From JAFGPL01 sp963781805 (GTDB lineage Bacteria; Bacteroidota; Bacteroidia; Bacteroidales; UBA10428), in NCBI GenBank assembly GCA_963781805.1, contig CAWAHF010000004.1:3968001-4032000 (forward strand): a stretch of DNA of 64,000 nucleotides, written 5' to 3'. Below, piece by piece: positions 17,674 through 28,000 of the stretch. The stretch's first letter is position 1. Every line of letters begins with the position of its first letter. The notes under the pieces are model-generated. The model did not search any database and had not been told where the DNA came from. It was given only the letters and a program-made list of their open reading frames with translations. The translations under genes and the position numbers were made by a program.

Positions 17674-18273
17674 ATGGCTAAAATTCTTTCATATATTTTA
17701 CATCCTGTATTCATGCCTATAGTTGGATTATTAATTCTTTTAAATTCAGGCACCTATATTTCAATATTGGATAAGAATTTAATTAAAGTGATGTACCTGA
17801 TTGTCGGTACGTTTACAATTGTTTTACCTTTAAGTTTGCTACCTGTGTTCCTGTATTCTAAAATGATCAAAAATATTCAAATGAGTGACCGACGTCAGCG
17901 AATTGTTCCCTACTTTATGACATTCATTTCATTTTATATAGCTCATATACTAATAAAGAAATTACCCATCAGTTCATTAATTTCCGCATTTCTTTTTGCT
18001 GCTGCCATGACAGTATTGGTAATTCTGATTATTTCTTATTTCTGGAAAATCAGTTCTCATATGGCAGGAATAGGAGGATTGATCGGATTAATATTAAGCC
18101 TTGCTTTTATATTGAAAGCAGATTTAATGTATTACTTAATAATTGTTGTTTTTCTTTCAGGATTGTTGGGTACTTCCCGCCTGGCACTAAAAGCTCATAA
18201 TTTGGCTCAGATATACGGTGGTTTTTTTGCCGGAATGGCGACTGTTTTTTCTATCTGTATGCTTTATTCGTGA
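17674..18273 (+). CDS. PAP2-like integral membrane protein
   Basis: 199 residues with about five or six hydrophobic membrane segments throughout. The segments SSHMAGIGGLIG (near residue 126) and SRLALKAHNLAQIYGGFFAG (near residue 168) resemble the SGH and SRxxxxxH motifs of the PAP2 phosphatase superfamily, although the fit is loose. Bacteroidota genomes commonly carry such a small PAP2-like protein of unknown substrate; lipid phosphate hydrolysis is an inference. It is 17 bp after rpoN. The last 23 bp overlap the 3' end of the convergent glycosyltransferase gene. Confidence 0.65.
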   Translation: MAKILSYILHPVFMPIVGLLILLNSGTYISILDKNLIKVMYLIVGTFTIVLPLSLLPVFLYSKMIKNIQMSDRRQRIVPYFMTFISFYIAHILIKKLPISSLISAFLFAAAMTVLVILIISYFWKISSHMAGIGGLIGLILSLAFILKADLMYYLIIVVFLSGLLGTSRLALKAHNLAQIYGGFFAGMATVFSICMLYS

Positions 18274-19363
18274 GCATATCTAATGCTTCCTCGAGTAAAT
18301 TTATAGTAAATGAATTATTGTGCGGAATATTTTTTTCAAAATTTTCCATGGAATCAAGCGCCATGGTTAGGTTGAATTTATTTTGAGCCTGAGACAAAAA
18401 CATACCCTTAAAAGTTAAATATTCTGCCAGATATTCCTGCTCTGTTTGTCCGGGTGTAGGGACAATAAGTGCAGTTCTTCCCAAACGAATGAGATCCATA
18501 ATTGTTGAATAACCCGAACGACAAATAATATATTCAGACTGGGAGACAAGTGTTTTAAATGTATCATCATCTGCAGTATTTAGCATTTTTATATTGCCGT
18601 CAATCATAATTTCCGTTTCTTCACCCGGTAAGCCACGCAATATGATTGCCTTTATGTTCAACAGATTTAGTTCTTTTAAAATAATATTTTCAAAAACTGT
18701 CCTTTGCGGCTCAGGCCCTGAAAGAATAATGAGAAGTTTATAATCTTTAGGAACTACCATATCTATATATTCCATTTCTGTGAATCTGCTCAATATGCCA
18801 ATATATCTATACTTTACAGGCATTCTTTTTCCATGAGACAATTTACCGCTCAAACATTCAATATTATTTTCAATATCCGGAATCCAGCAATCATCAAATT
18901 TTTGTATCATCAATCTGGTAACGAGCCATACCAACGGTTGTATAAATTTTATTCCTGCCGGAAGTCTGATAAAAATCTGATGGGTGATTAGAACCGAATA
19001 AATATTTCTATTCCATAATCCGTACCTGTTATCAGAGATGACTATTTTCACCTGATAATTCTTAATTATTTTTTTAAGAACCAGGTGTTCTTTAACAATT
19101 GAAATAACAAATAATGGTATTTTAAAAAGGAGATTCAAAAATAAGTATCCTTTTCCATAGCGAACAGTAAAAGAGGGAAGTTCAACAGAAGGTAAATGTG
19201 TAAAACAATGGACAAGAAATTTTCCTGATAAACCTGAGACACCAAGTATTACTTCAAAGTCTTTCCGGATTAAACCAGAGATAACAGGGATCATCCGTGA
19301 AGCATGACCCAATCCCCAATCAAGAGAGGAAACCAAAATAACAGGTTTTGAATTATGTCTCAA
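18251..19363 (-). CDS. MurG-like (GT28-type) glycosyltransferase family protein
   Basis: 370 residues. The N-terminal SSLDWGLGHASRMIPVISGL is the nucleotide-sugar glycosyltransferase start seen in the MurG/GT28 group and related Bacteroidota proteins. A C-terminal Rossmann half contains LIILSGPEPQRTVFE, CRSGYSTIMDLIRLGRTALI (sugar-nucleotide binding, comparable to the MurG GGxxS/E region) and VPTPGQTEQEYLAEYL. The donor and acceptor are unknown. It lies 27 bp downstream of the radical SAM gene on the same strand. It is not MurG itself: the order and spacing of motifs differ and no cell-wall cluster is present. Confidence 0.75.
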   Translation of the reverse strand: MRHNSKPVILVSSLDWGLGHASRMIPVISGLIRKDFEVILGVSGLSGKFLVHCFTHLPSVELPSFTVRYGKGYLFLNLLFKIPLFVISIVKEHLVLKKIIKNYQVKIVISDNRYGLWNRNIYSVLITHQIFIRLPAGIKFIQPLVWLVTRLMIQKFDDCWIPDIENNIECLSGKLSHGKRMPVKYRYIGILSRFTEMEYIDMVVPKDYKLLIILSGPEPQRTVFENIILKELNLLNIKAIILRGLPGEETEIMIDGNIKMLNTADDDTFKTLVSQSEYIICRSGYSTIMDLIRLGRTALIVPTPGQTEQEYLAEYLTFKGMFLSQAQNKFNLTMALDSMENFEKNIPHNNSFTINLLEEALDMLTNKAYR

Positions 19364-19390
19364 TCTATTGATTTTATTTGCAAAAAATTC

Positions 19391-20167
19391 TTATCCTGAA
19401 ACCATGGTGTCAATACCCATTTCACGAATCAACTGTGCAATATTTTGCAATTCCTGCTCACTGATTTTTTCCAGTCCGTTATACGGAGTATCTCTGGCAA
19501 GGGTATAAATCATAACACTTTTTGGATGAATATCTTTTACTGCATCTTTCCAGAGCCCTAGTTGTGTTTGCGTTGTATTATCAATATAATTACCGTGATA
19601 AAGGCCTCTGAAAAACATAGTTTGAATGATGAGGTTTCTATTGAATTTTTTCAGTCCGTCAAGTGTCTTTTTAAGAGAATAATTGCTTAAAGGACAATTA
19701 ATTATGTTTATGGTTTCTTCAACAAGCGAATCAAGCTTAAGAATATTCAGGTCAATTTTCTGTAAGGATTCAAAGACTTTTTTGTCATCTATGCGTGTGG
19801 CATTTGAGAGAACAGCAATTTTTGCATGAGACAGATATTTGTCTCTAAGTAATATAACATCATCAATGATACCATCAAACTGAGGGTGCATGGTGGGTTC
19901 GCCATTGCCTGCAAACGTTATAGTATCAATATGTTCACCATTTTTGTTTGCTACGGTTAAACGTTTTTCCAATAGATCTTTAACCAAATTTCTTTCGGGG
20001 AGTTTTGCATTTCCGGTATTTTTTCCCGTTAGGCCACATTCACAATAAATGCAATTAAAAGTACATACTTTTTTAGTGTTCGGCAACAGGTTAATTCCCA
20101 GAGATGAACCCAATCTTCTGCTAAATACAGGTCCGAAAACAGTGCTATTGAACAAAAAGGTTCCCAT
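19391..20167 (-). CDS. Radical SAM protein (COG0731-like)
   Basis: 258 residues with the radical SAM [4Fe-4S] motif CTFNCIYC (CxxxCxxC, near residue 35), followed by TFAGNGEPTMHPQF (the GGE-like SAM-binding segment) and IAVLSNATRI. The start MGTFLFNSTVFGPVFSRRLG is like the COG0731 proteins annotated as wyosine-biosynthesis-related, which in bacteria have no established reaction. The protein lacks an obvious C-terminal SPASM domain. A candidate -7 element lies 37 bp upstream. Confidence 0.85.
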   Translation of the reverse strand: MGTFLFNSTVFGPVFSRRLGSSLGINLLPNTKKVCTFNCIYCECGLTGKNTGNAKLPERNLVKDLLEKRLTVANKNGEHIDTITFAGNGEPTMHPQFDGIIDDVILLRDKYLSHAKIAVLSNATRIDDKKVFESLQKIDLNILKLDSLVEETINIINCPLSNYSLKKTLDGLKKFNRNLIIQTMFFRGLYHGNYIDNTTQTQLGLWKDAVKDIHPKSVMIYTLARDTPYNGLEKISEQELQNIAQLIREMGIDTMVSG

Positions 20168-20203
20168 TTAACGAATCGTATAATGAAACTTAATTATAAT
20201 CTG

Positions 20204-20211
20204 CAAAATTA
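20204..20211 (-). promoter_or_regulatory. Candidate -7 element for the radical SAM gene
   Basis: On the minus strand TAATTTTG matches TAnnTTTG and stands 37 bp before the ATG. No -33 TTTG at correct spacing was found. Confidence 0.3.
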
Positions 20212-20352
20212 ATAAATCTGACGGTCTCTTATGGAATTCTGTAAACCAGAAACAATGTTATATCTGTGAAAAAATGTAATCCAGGCTAAAAAAAATTTTA
20301 TTAATCTGGAGGGCTCTGAGTCAAAAGGTTATTTAAGAATGGTTTATTAGTT

Positions 20353-21093
20353 CTATTTAGTGATAACTAGATTGAAAACAATAGCATATTTTATATATGT
20401 GGTGTCAGTATTGTCATCGTCCAGAATATATCCACGCAAATTAGTAAATTTTGGATCACTTAAATTTCTTGATACTGAAAAGATTTCAGGTCTGTTGGTT
20501 TTCTTTATGGGTAGCTGACGGAAATAATCTCTTACACCTTGTTCCGTGCTGTCATTGTACCAAAAATATGCAGTAATATGCGGATTTACAGATTGATCGA
20601 TACTTTGCAAAATGATCTTGGCACTGACCGTATAAACTCCTTTTCCTGAAATAGGTACGTCAAAGGGTATTTTATCTCTCTTGCTTTCAAAAGGTAACTT
20701 ATGAATCTTTTTATCTTCAAATATTATATTTTTTTTCGATAACTCTTCTTCTGATTTGGCAACATCAGCTTCCATTTTTGATACCCTGTCCGATACCACG
20801 TTGTATATTTTATTCAATGCATCAGACTTTCCAGCATAATAAACGATAGAGGAGTCAAATTCGGCTTTTGTTATATCATATTTTTTAAACACCCAACCGT
20901 ACAAATTGGCTGAATCCAGGTCGGTTTTATTTCCAAAAGAATACCTGTTCATAGCAATCTCATCGGCTAGATGAAGATCGACCAGTATGGAAGCCATTTT
21001 TCGCTGTGGAATGATAAAGTGTTTTTTACCTGAACAGGAAATTATAACTAAAACACTAAATATCAAGATTAGATTATTCCTAAATCTCATCAT
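20353..21093 (-). CDS. DUF4296 lipoprotein
   Basis: 246 residues with a lipoprotein signal peptide: a hydrophobic stretch ends in VIISC, giving Cys-20 as lipidation site. The segment MASILVDLHLADEIAMNRY followed by KYDITKAEFDSSIVYYAGK is the DUF4296 pattern common in Bacteroidota. A ~90-residue C-terminal part is unassigned. Its function is unknown. It lies 13 bp after the PorP/SprF gene, at the 3' end of the adhesin operon, which suggests a role in surface presentation of the adhesin, but that is inference. Confidence 0.78.
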   Translation of the reverse strand: MMRFRNNLILIFSVLVIISCSGKKHFIIPQRKMASILVDLHLADEIAMNRYSFGNKTDLDSANLYGWVFKKYDITKAEFDSSIVYYAGKSDALNKIYNVVSDRVSKMEADVAKSEEELSKKNIIFEDKKIHKLPFESKRDKIPFDVPISGKGVYTVSAKIILQSIDQSVNPHITAYFWYNDSTEQGVRDYFRQLPIKKTNRPEIFSVSRNLSDPKFTNLRGYILDDDNTDTTYIKYAIVFNLVITK

Positions 21094-21106
21094 CGTTTAA
21101 TTCTAT

Positions 21107-22000
21107 CTAATCTTTAATACGATTAAATTTATAACTTAGTATAAGTTCATGAGAACCAAAACTATATTTTCCAATGGGATTTAGATTTAAATCATAGGCA
21201 TAGCCGATCTGAATTTTATCCTCATAAATATATCCGGCCAGTATTGATATTGCTTCACCTGTACGATAAGCTAATCCAAACCACATCATATTTCTGTACC
21301 AGCCTCTTACATTAAAATCGAGCTGGAAAGGAGCTGGGGTTACTTTTTTAAGAATAAAGGTAGGTTCTACGGCCCATTCACGATTAATATAATATTTGTA
21401 TCCGCCTGTAAGGTAAAAATGACTTTTAAGCTTGCTTAATCCTGTGGGTTGATCACCAACTCTAATTTTATTATTAATAAGGTTAGTTGCAATAAACCCT
21501 ATGTTATAGGTAGAAGAATATAAGTAGGCTCCAATAGTTGCATCAGGAAGATAATGGGTTTCCTGGGCATTAACATAAACCGGGTCGCCTGGATCCTGAA
21601 CAGTAATTTTGGACATATCGATTCGGTACTGCATAATGCCAAGGTTCAATCCCATTGAAACTTTTAAATCTTCACTGATTGGATAATAATACGCATAAGA
21701 TCCGTGTGCGCTTCCAATACTCACTGCACCGGCAACATCATAAGTTATTGTACCACCCCATCCCATTGGGTATTTAACTGTCGGCCCGAAAATACTAAGC
21801 GTATTTGTAATCGGCGCGTCTTCAAAACCTACCCATTGAAACCGGTTATTTGAAATAACCTGAAAGTAGTTATGGGTTCCCGCCAAGGCCGGATTAATCG
21901 CAAAAGGATTTGTCATAAACAACGTGGTAAGCGGCTTTTGCTGAGCCTTTATTCCCAGGCATATGACCAATAATATGATAACAGGTGTAATTCTTTTCAT
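21107..22000 (-). CDS. PorP/SprF family type IX secretion system outer-membrane protein
   Basis: 297 residues: signal peptide, then the family hallmark TTLFMTNPFAINPALAGTH near residue 24 and a beta-barrel-like sequence ending in SYKFNRIKD. In Flavobacterium johnsoniae SprF is needed for surface localisation of the adhesin SprB and is encoded next to it; type B C-terminal-domain proteins generally pair with such a protein. Here the gene starts 1 bp after the adhesin stop codon, so the pair is almost certainly co-translated and this protein is the likely dedicated anchor or secretion partner of the giant adhesin. Confidence 0.92.
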   Translation of the reverse strand: MKRITPVIILLVICLGIKAQQKPLTTLFMTNPFAINPALAGTHNYFQVISNNRFQWVGFEDAPITNTLSIFGPTVKYPMGWGGTITYDVAGAVSIGSAHGSYAYYYPISEDLKVSMGLNLGIMQYRIDMSKITVQDPGDPVYVNAQETHYLPDATIGAYLYSSTYNIGFIATNLINNKIRVGDQPTGLSKLKSHFYLTGGYKYYINREWAVEPTFILKKVTPAPFQLDFNVRGWYRNMMWFGLAYRTGEAISILAGYIYEDKIQIGYAYDLNLNPIGKYSFGSHELILSYKFNRIKD

Positions 22001-22001
22001 T

Positions 22002-25000
22002 TTATCTAATAAGTGTTACAGCTCCTGTCAAAGGTTTTACATTACTGCCTTCAACATCTATTATATAATAATATGTTCCAATTGGTAATTCTTTTCCCTT
22101 AAAGGTACCATCCCAGGCATTGGATCCGTCATAACCTGACGAATGGAATATCAACTCACCCCAACGGTTGAATATTCTTACTTTGATTCGCTGGCCATAA
22201 CCTTCTGAATTTTCAATAATCCACTTATCATTGAATCCATCTCCGTTTGGAGTAAAGCCGGAGTAAATTTTCAGATCACGTAATAAAATTGCAGTGAACC
22301 TTACATTGGTAACACAGCCGTATACAGATGTCCCGGATACTGTATAGTGAACAGAATCAGCAGTAAGTGATACGGTACCTAATCCTGCTGAATCAATTTC
22401 AAGTCCCTGAACCGGACTCCAAACATAACCGGCTGCCGGATATTTGCTCACATCGTCAGTCATCAGCGCCATGAATTGATAGGATTCTCCATCTGACAAA
22501 TAAATAAGAGAATCCATTTCGGTACTCAGATTATCCGTCAGTTCATAAAGTTTCAATTCCGATATTGGAAAAACATCTATGGTTGCAGTATCCAGGCCAA
22601 AACAACCGTTTTTAAAGGTTTCCAGTATAAGATTTACTTTACGGTTGGTTGACATGGTTGTTATCAGGCTTCCAGGATCAGAGATGTAAATGTTCTCATC
22701 ATTGATTACAAGATCATTGGGGTCAAAAGTCCACAATATACTATCCGGAGCTGTAGCTAATCCCTGTAACTCATACGGAGTAAATGCACAAATAGTAGCA
22801 TCTCCACCTGCGAAAGCAAAGACCGCTGCCTGATCGTACATGATGATGACTTCTGTGGCTACCGGACAGTTGTTGGCATCGGTCACCGTTACGAAATAGC
22901 TGCCCGAGGCAAGGTCGTTCCTGATACTGTCAGTAACAGCAGGATTATCACTCCATGCATAGGTATAGTGTCCCGCACCACCTGTTGAGGTTACCTGGAT
23001 TGATCCGTCATTAATATATTCCTGGCATGAAGCAGCTTCGGAAACAATTGTTGGGACAATAGGTGGGGGTTGATTGATTATAAATACCGAATCGAAAATC
23101 TGCGCCTCACTATCAACTATTCGGATATCAAAGCTCCCTGCTTCAAAATTCTCATCTGCAAAAATATCCTGATCATATCCGGTAACTTCTCTTAAAATAT
23201 CGCCCGTACCAGCATTGGTAATTGTGACATTGTAGGGTTGTGTGCCATTTTGTATTAAAACAGTGAAACCTCCATCGCTAAATCCGAAACAAGAAACATC
23301 TTTATAGTCAAGTATATCTACAATCAGAAGTTTTGCAATAATTCTTACCGTATCAGAATAAGTACAACCATGACTGTCCTCCACAACAAAATGGTAAACA
23401 CCAGGATCAAGATTTGTAAATAGGTTTGTATCCTGAAATGCAGTACCATTGTCTATAGAATACTGGTAAGGTTTGGTACCTCCTGTTGTAATCAATATCA
23501 AATCGGCTTGTTGGCCTCCCGGTAAAGGTGTAACAATTTTTTGCACTGCAATAGGCAAAGGTTGTTCAATTGAGACAGTATCTATGGTTAAGACGCAGCC
23601 AAGGGAATCGGCAATATTCAGGATATGTGATCCTCCTGAAAGATTATCGAACAAGTTATTTGTCAGATAGGATCCTCCATCCAGACTATAAACAAACTGA
23701 CCCCATCCTCCATTTGCACGAACATAAAGAGTACCGGTAGTATCACCAAAACATCCGGTAATCTCTTCAACACTGAAACTGTCGATATTGATCACAGGTG
23801 GATTAATGATTTGCTGAGGAGTTGCATAATTATCGATGCAACCGTTTTTATCGCGAACAGCCAGATTGTATATTCCGGGAATGAGGTTAGAAATTTCAAG
23901 ACCCGGAACGAAAGTTGAACCATTGTCAACAGATGATTCATACGGACCAACACCGCCGGATACAAATAATCTGAAAGATCCTGTGCTGTCGTGGCAGACT
24001 GCATTTTTTGAAGTAACAAGTGAAAGTATAAGTTCGGATGGCGATACCAGAGAGATTAGAGAAGTACTGAGTGTATCACAATGATTGGCATCAGTAATCC
24101 TTATCGTATAATCACCTTCTCCCAGATTTTCAAATACTCCGTCATTGTTGACTTCTACACCTGGTGTAATCCAGTAAGCATATGGCTGTGTACCTCCGGA
24201 AGCATAAACCCTGATGATTCCGTCAGTGACTGTATTACATGTAATGCTGTCAATGGAAACCGAATCAAGTTGAATACCAACGGGTTCATAAATACTGATT
24301 GTTGTATCTTTATAACAACCATGAAGATCTTCAACTCTTAATGTAAAGGTACCTCCGGAAAGATTTACAAATCTTCCGGAATCTGCAGCCGATGAAGGTA
24401 TATTTCCGGGTTGCAGGGTATAGGTCAGCTTGCCTGTTCCTCCAATTGCCCTACATGCAATGGAACCTCCGTTTATACCCCCGCAAATAAGAGAATCAGT
24501 GAATTCAAACGATTGGAATTCAATTTTTGGCGGAGAGGACACTTCAACAGTAGCTATAGAGGTACATCCAAGTGCATCGGTTATTGTTAAAGAATATGAA
24601 CCTTTGCATAGATATACCGAATCGGTTCCGTTTCCTGCATCGGGCGAAGGGCTCCAATTATAATCAACATATGGTTTTGTGCCACCAACAACCGAGACAA
24701 GTCCAAGTGCATCGCAACTTTCAAAACACTTGGTGGTTAAACCAATAGGCGCAATGTATGAAGTTGTACCGCAATCTCCTGAAGGTGACTGATTGATTGC
24801 TTTATTGATTGCTCCTGACTCATAAGCAACGGTTTCCAGGATTCCAAGGTATGAAGTATCAGTGAAATTAATACTCGCATAAGTTAGAATCCCATCTGTA
24901 GGATTAATAATATTATAATCACAATCTAATAAAAGTACCGACCATGCACCGTTTGCCGGGTCTTTTCCAAATATGGGTGTAAAATCACCATTTGTCCTGA

Positions 25001-28000
25001 AAGTACCGCTTAATGGTATTCCCGGAATTGGTGGTAAGGAACAAATATCTAATGTATCGGGAACTGAAGGATCGTTAGTGAACGTCAAGTCTGCTTCGTC
25101 GGCCCAATTACATAAGAAGAAATTATTGGCAATTTTTAACGGAATTCTTGTACCATCAGGTGCCTGAAGATAATAACTAAGATCTTCAATGGCCTCTTTA
25201 TTCTGAACCTTTACAGAAACATTGATCAATGTATTTGGCCCGATAACGAAAGGAGAGGGTGCTCCAATAGTTGCAATCAGCTGAGGAGGTAATGTAATGG
25301 TAATTGAATCTGTAACATCAGAACAGGAACCATTACCGGTTGCGGTCAGATATAATTTTATTGAACCGGTTAACATATCATTCGAGCCGGGATAATAGAT
25401 TGGATTATCAATAAACTCATTGTCAAATGAACCATCTGAAGATCCCTTATCCCAATAAAATGTATTATAATCCGATAAGGTTGCATTAAGCGTAATTTCA
25501 GATCCCCGGCATAGGGTTGTATCATTTCCTGCATTTACAACCGGAGCCTTATTCCATGTTATGGTTCTTGTGTCAGTTGGGTTAGTACCTGAACATGCAC
25601 CTGACCCTGTTATAGTTAAAGTAGCAACAAAACTTCCTGAATTTGTAGTAGGCGTAAATCTGGCCAAAGCCGGATTTGCATTTTGAGACCAATTACCTAA
25701 TCCTAAACCTCCTGACCAAGTTACTGAAGTATATGTACCTGCCGAGCTTGAACCTGTCATAGTAATTGGAGCTCGCGGATTTCCATCACATCGGTCGATA
25801 TCAGATCCGGCATCTATGGTTGGTGATTCTCCCCAGGTTATCGTTCTGGTGTCAGTCGGATTTGCTCCCGAACATGCTCCTGTACCGGTTAATGTCAACG
25901 TAGCCGTAAAACTACCCGACGCGGTTGAAGGAGTGAAAGTAGCCAGGGCAGGATTCGCATTTTGCGACCAGGCACCGAGTCCTGCACCACCGGTCCAGTT
26001 AGCAGCAGAGAATGATCCCGAAGCTGTCGCGCCTGACATCAGGATAGCTGCAAGCGGAGTTGCATCGCAGCGGTTGATATTTGCACCAGCATCCACCACG
26101 GGAGTCTGACCCCAGGTAATGGTTCTTGTATCGGAAGGATTGGTACCTGCACAGGCGCCACCACCGGTAAGGGTAAGGGTAGCCGTAAAACTACCAGAGG
26201 TAGTAGTCGGTGTAAAGGTAGCCAAAGCAGGATTTGCATTTTGTGACCATGAACCCAGTCCTGTTCCTCCGGTCCAGTTATTTGCAGAATAAGTTCCTGT
26301 AGCTGTTGCCCCTGTCATAGTTATTGCGGCAAGTGGAGCAGCATCGCAACGTGTGATATTTGCACCGGCATCCACCGAGGGTGTTTGTCCCCAGGTAATG
26401 GTTCTTGTATCGGAAGGATTTGTGCCTGCACAGGCGCCACCACCGGTAAGCGTGAGTGTAGCTGTAAAGCTACCTGAAGTGGTGGTTGGAGTGAAAGTAG
26501 CCAGGGCAGGATTTGCATTTTGCGACCAGGTACCAAGACCACCGCCTCCTGTCCAGATGTCAGCAGTAAATGTCCCTGTGGCTGTAGCTCCGGTCATGGT
26601 GATTGCAGCCAGCGGTGTACCGTTGCAACGGTTGATATCACTTCCTGCATCCACTGTGGGAGTCTGTCCCCAGGTAATGGTTCTTGTATCCGTAGGATTT
26701 GTACCCAAACATCCGTTAGTGCCGGTTAACGTTAGCGTAGCCGTAAAACTACCAGAGGTAGTAGTCGGTGTAAAGGTAGCCAAAGCAGGATTCGCATTTT
26801 GCGACCAGGCACCGAGGCCTGCACCACCGGTCCAGTTAGCAGCAGAGAATGAGCCCGAAGCTGTCGCGCCTGACATCAGGATAGCTGCAAGCGGAGTTGC
26901 ATCGCAGCGGTTGATATTTGCACCTGCATCCACCACGGGAGTCTGACCCCAGGTAATGGTTCTTGTATCGGAAGGATTGGTACCTGCACAGGCGCCACCA
27001 CCGGTAAGGGTAAGGGTAGCCGTAAAACTACCAGAGGTAGTAGTCGGTGTAAAGGTAGCCAAAGCAGGATTTGCATTTTGTGACCATGAACCCAGTCCTG
27101 CTCCTCCGGTCCAGTTATTTGCAGAATAAGTTCCTGTAGCTGTTGCCCCTGTCATAGTTATTGCGGCAAGTGGAGCAGCATCGCAACGTGTGATATTTGC
27201 ACCAGCATCCACCGAGGGTGTTTGTCCCCAGGTAATGGTTCTTGTATCGGAAGGATTTGTGCCTGCACAGGCGCCACCACCGGTAAGCGTGAGTGTAGCT
27301 GTAAAGCTACCTGAAGTGGTGGTTGGAGTGAAAGTAGCCAGGGCAGGATTTGCATTTTGCGACCAGGTACCAAGACCACCGCCTCCTGTCCAGATGTCAG
27401 CAGTAAATGTCCCTGTGGCTGTAGCTCCGGTCATGGTGATTGCAGCCAGCGGTGTACCGTTGCAACGGTTGATATCACTTCCTGCATCCACTGTGGGAGT
27501 CTGTCCCCAGGTAATGGTTCTTGTATCCGTAGGATTTGTACCCAAACATCCGTTCGAACCGGTTAACGTTAGCGTAGCCGTAAAACTACCCGACGCGGTT
27601 GAAGGAGTGAAAGTAGCCAGGGCAGGATTCGCATTTTGCGACCAGGCACCGAGTCCTGCACCACCGGTCCAGTTAGCAGCAGAGAATGAGCCCGAAGCCG
27701 TCGCGCCTGACATCAGGATAGCTGCAAGCGGAGTTGCATCGCAGCGGTTGATATTTGCACCTGCATCCACCACGGGAGTTTGTCCCCAGGTAATGGTTCT
27801 TGTATCGGAAGGATTGGTGCCTGCACAGGCTCCACCACCGGTAAGGGTAAGGGTAGCCGTAAAACTGCCAGAGGTAGTAGTCGGTGTAAAGGTAGCCAAA
27901 GCAGGATTTGCATTTTGTGACCATGAACCCAGTCCTGCTCCTCCGGTCCAGTTATTTGCAGAATAAGTTCCTGTAGCTGTTGCCCCTGTCATAGTTATTG

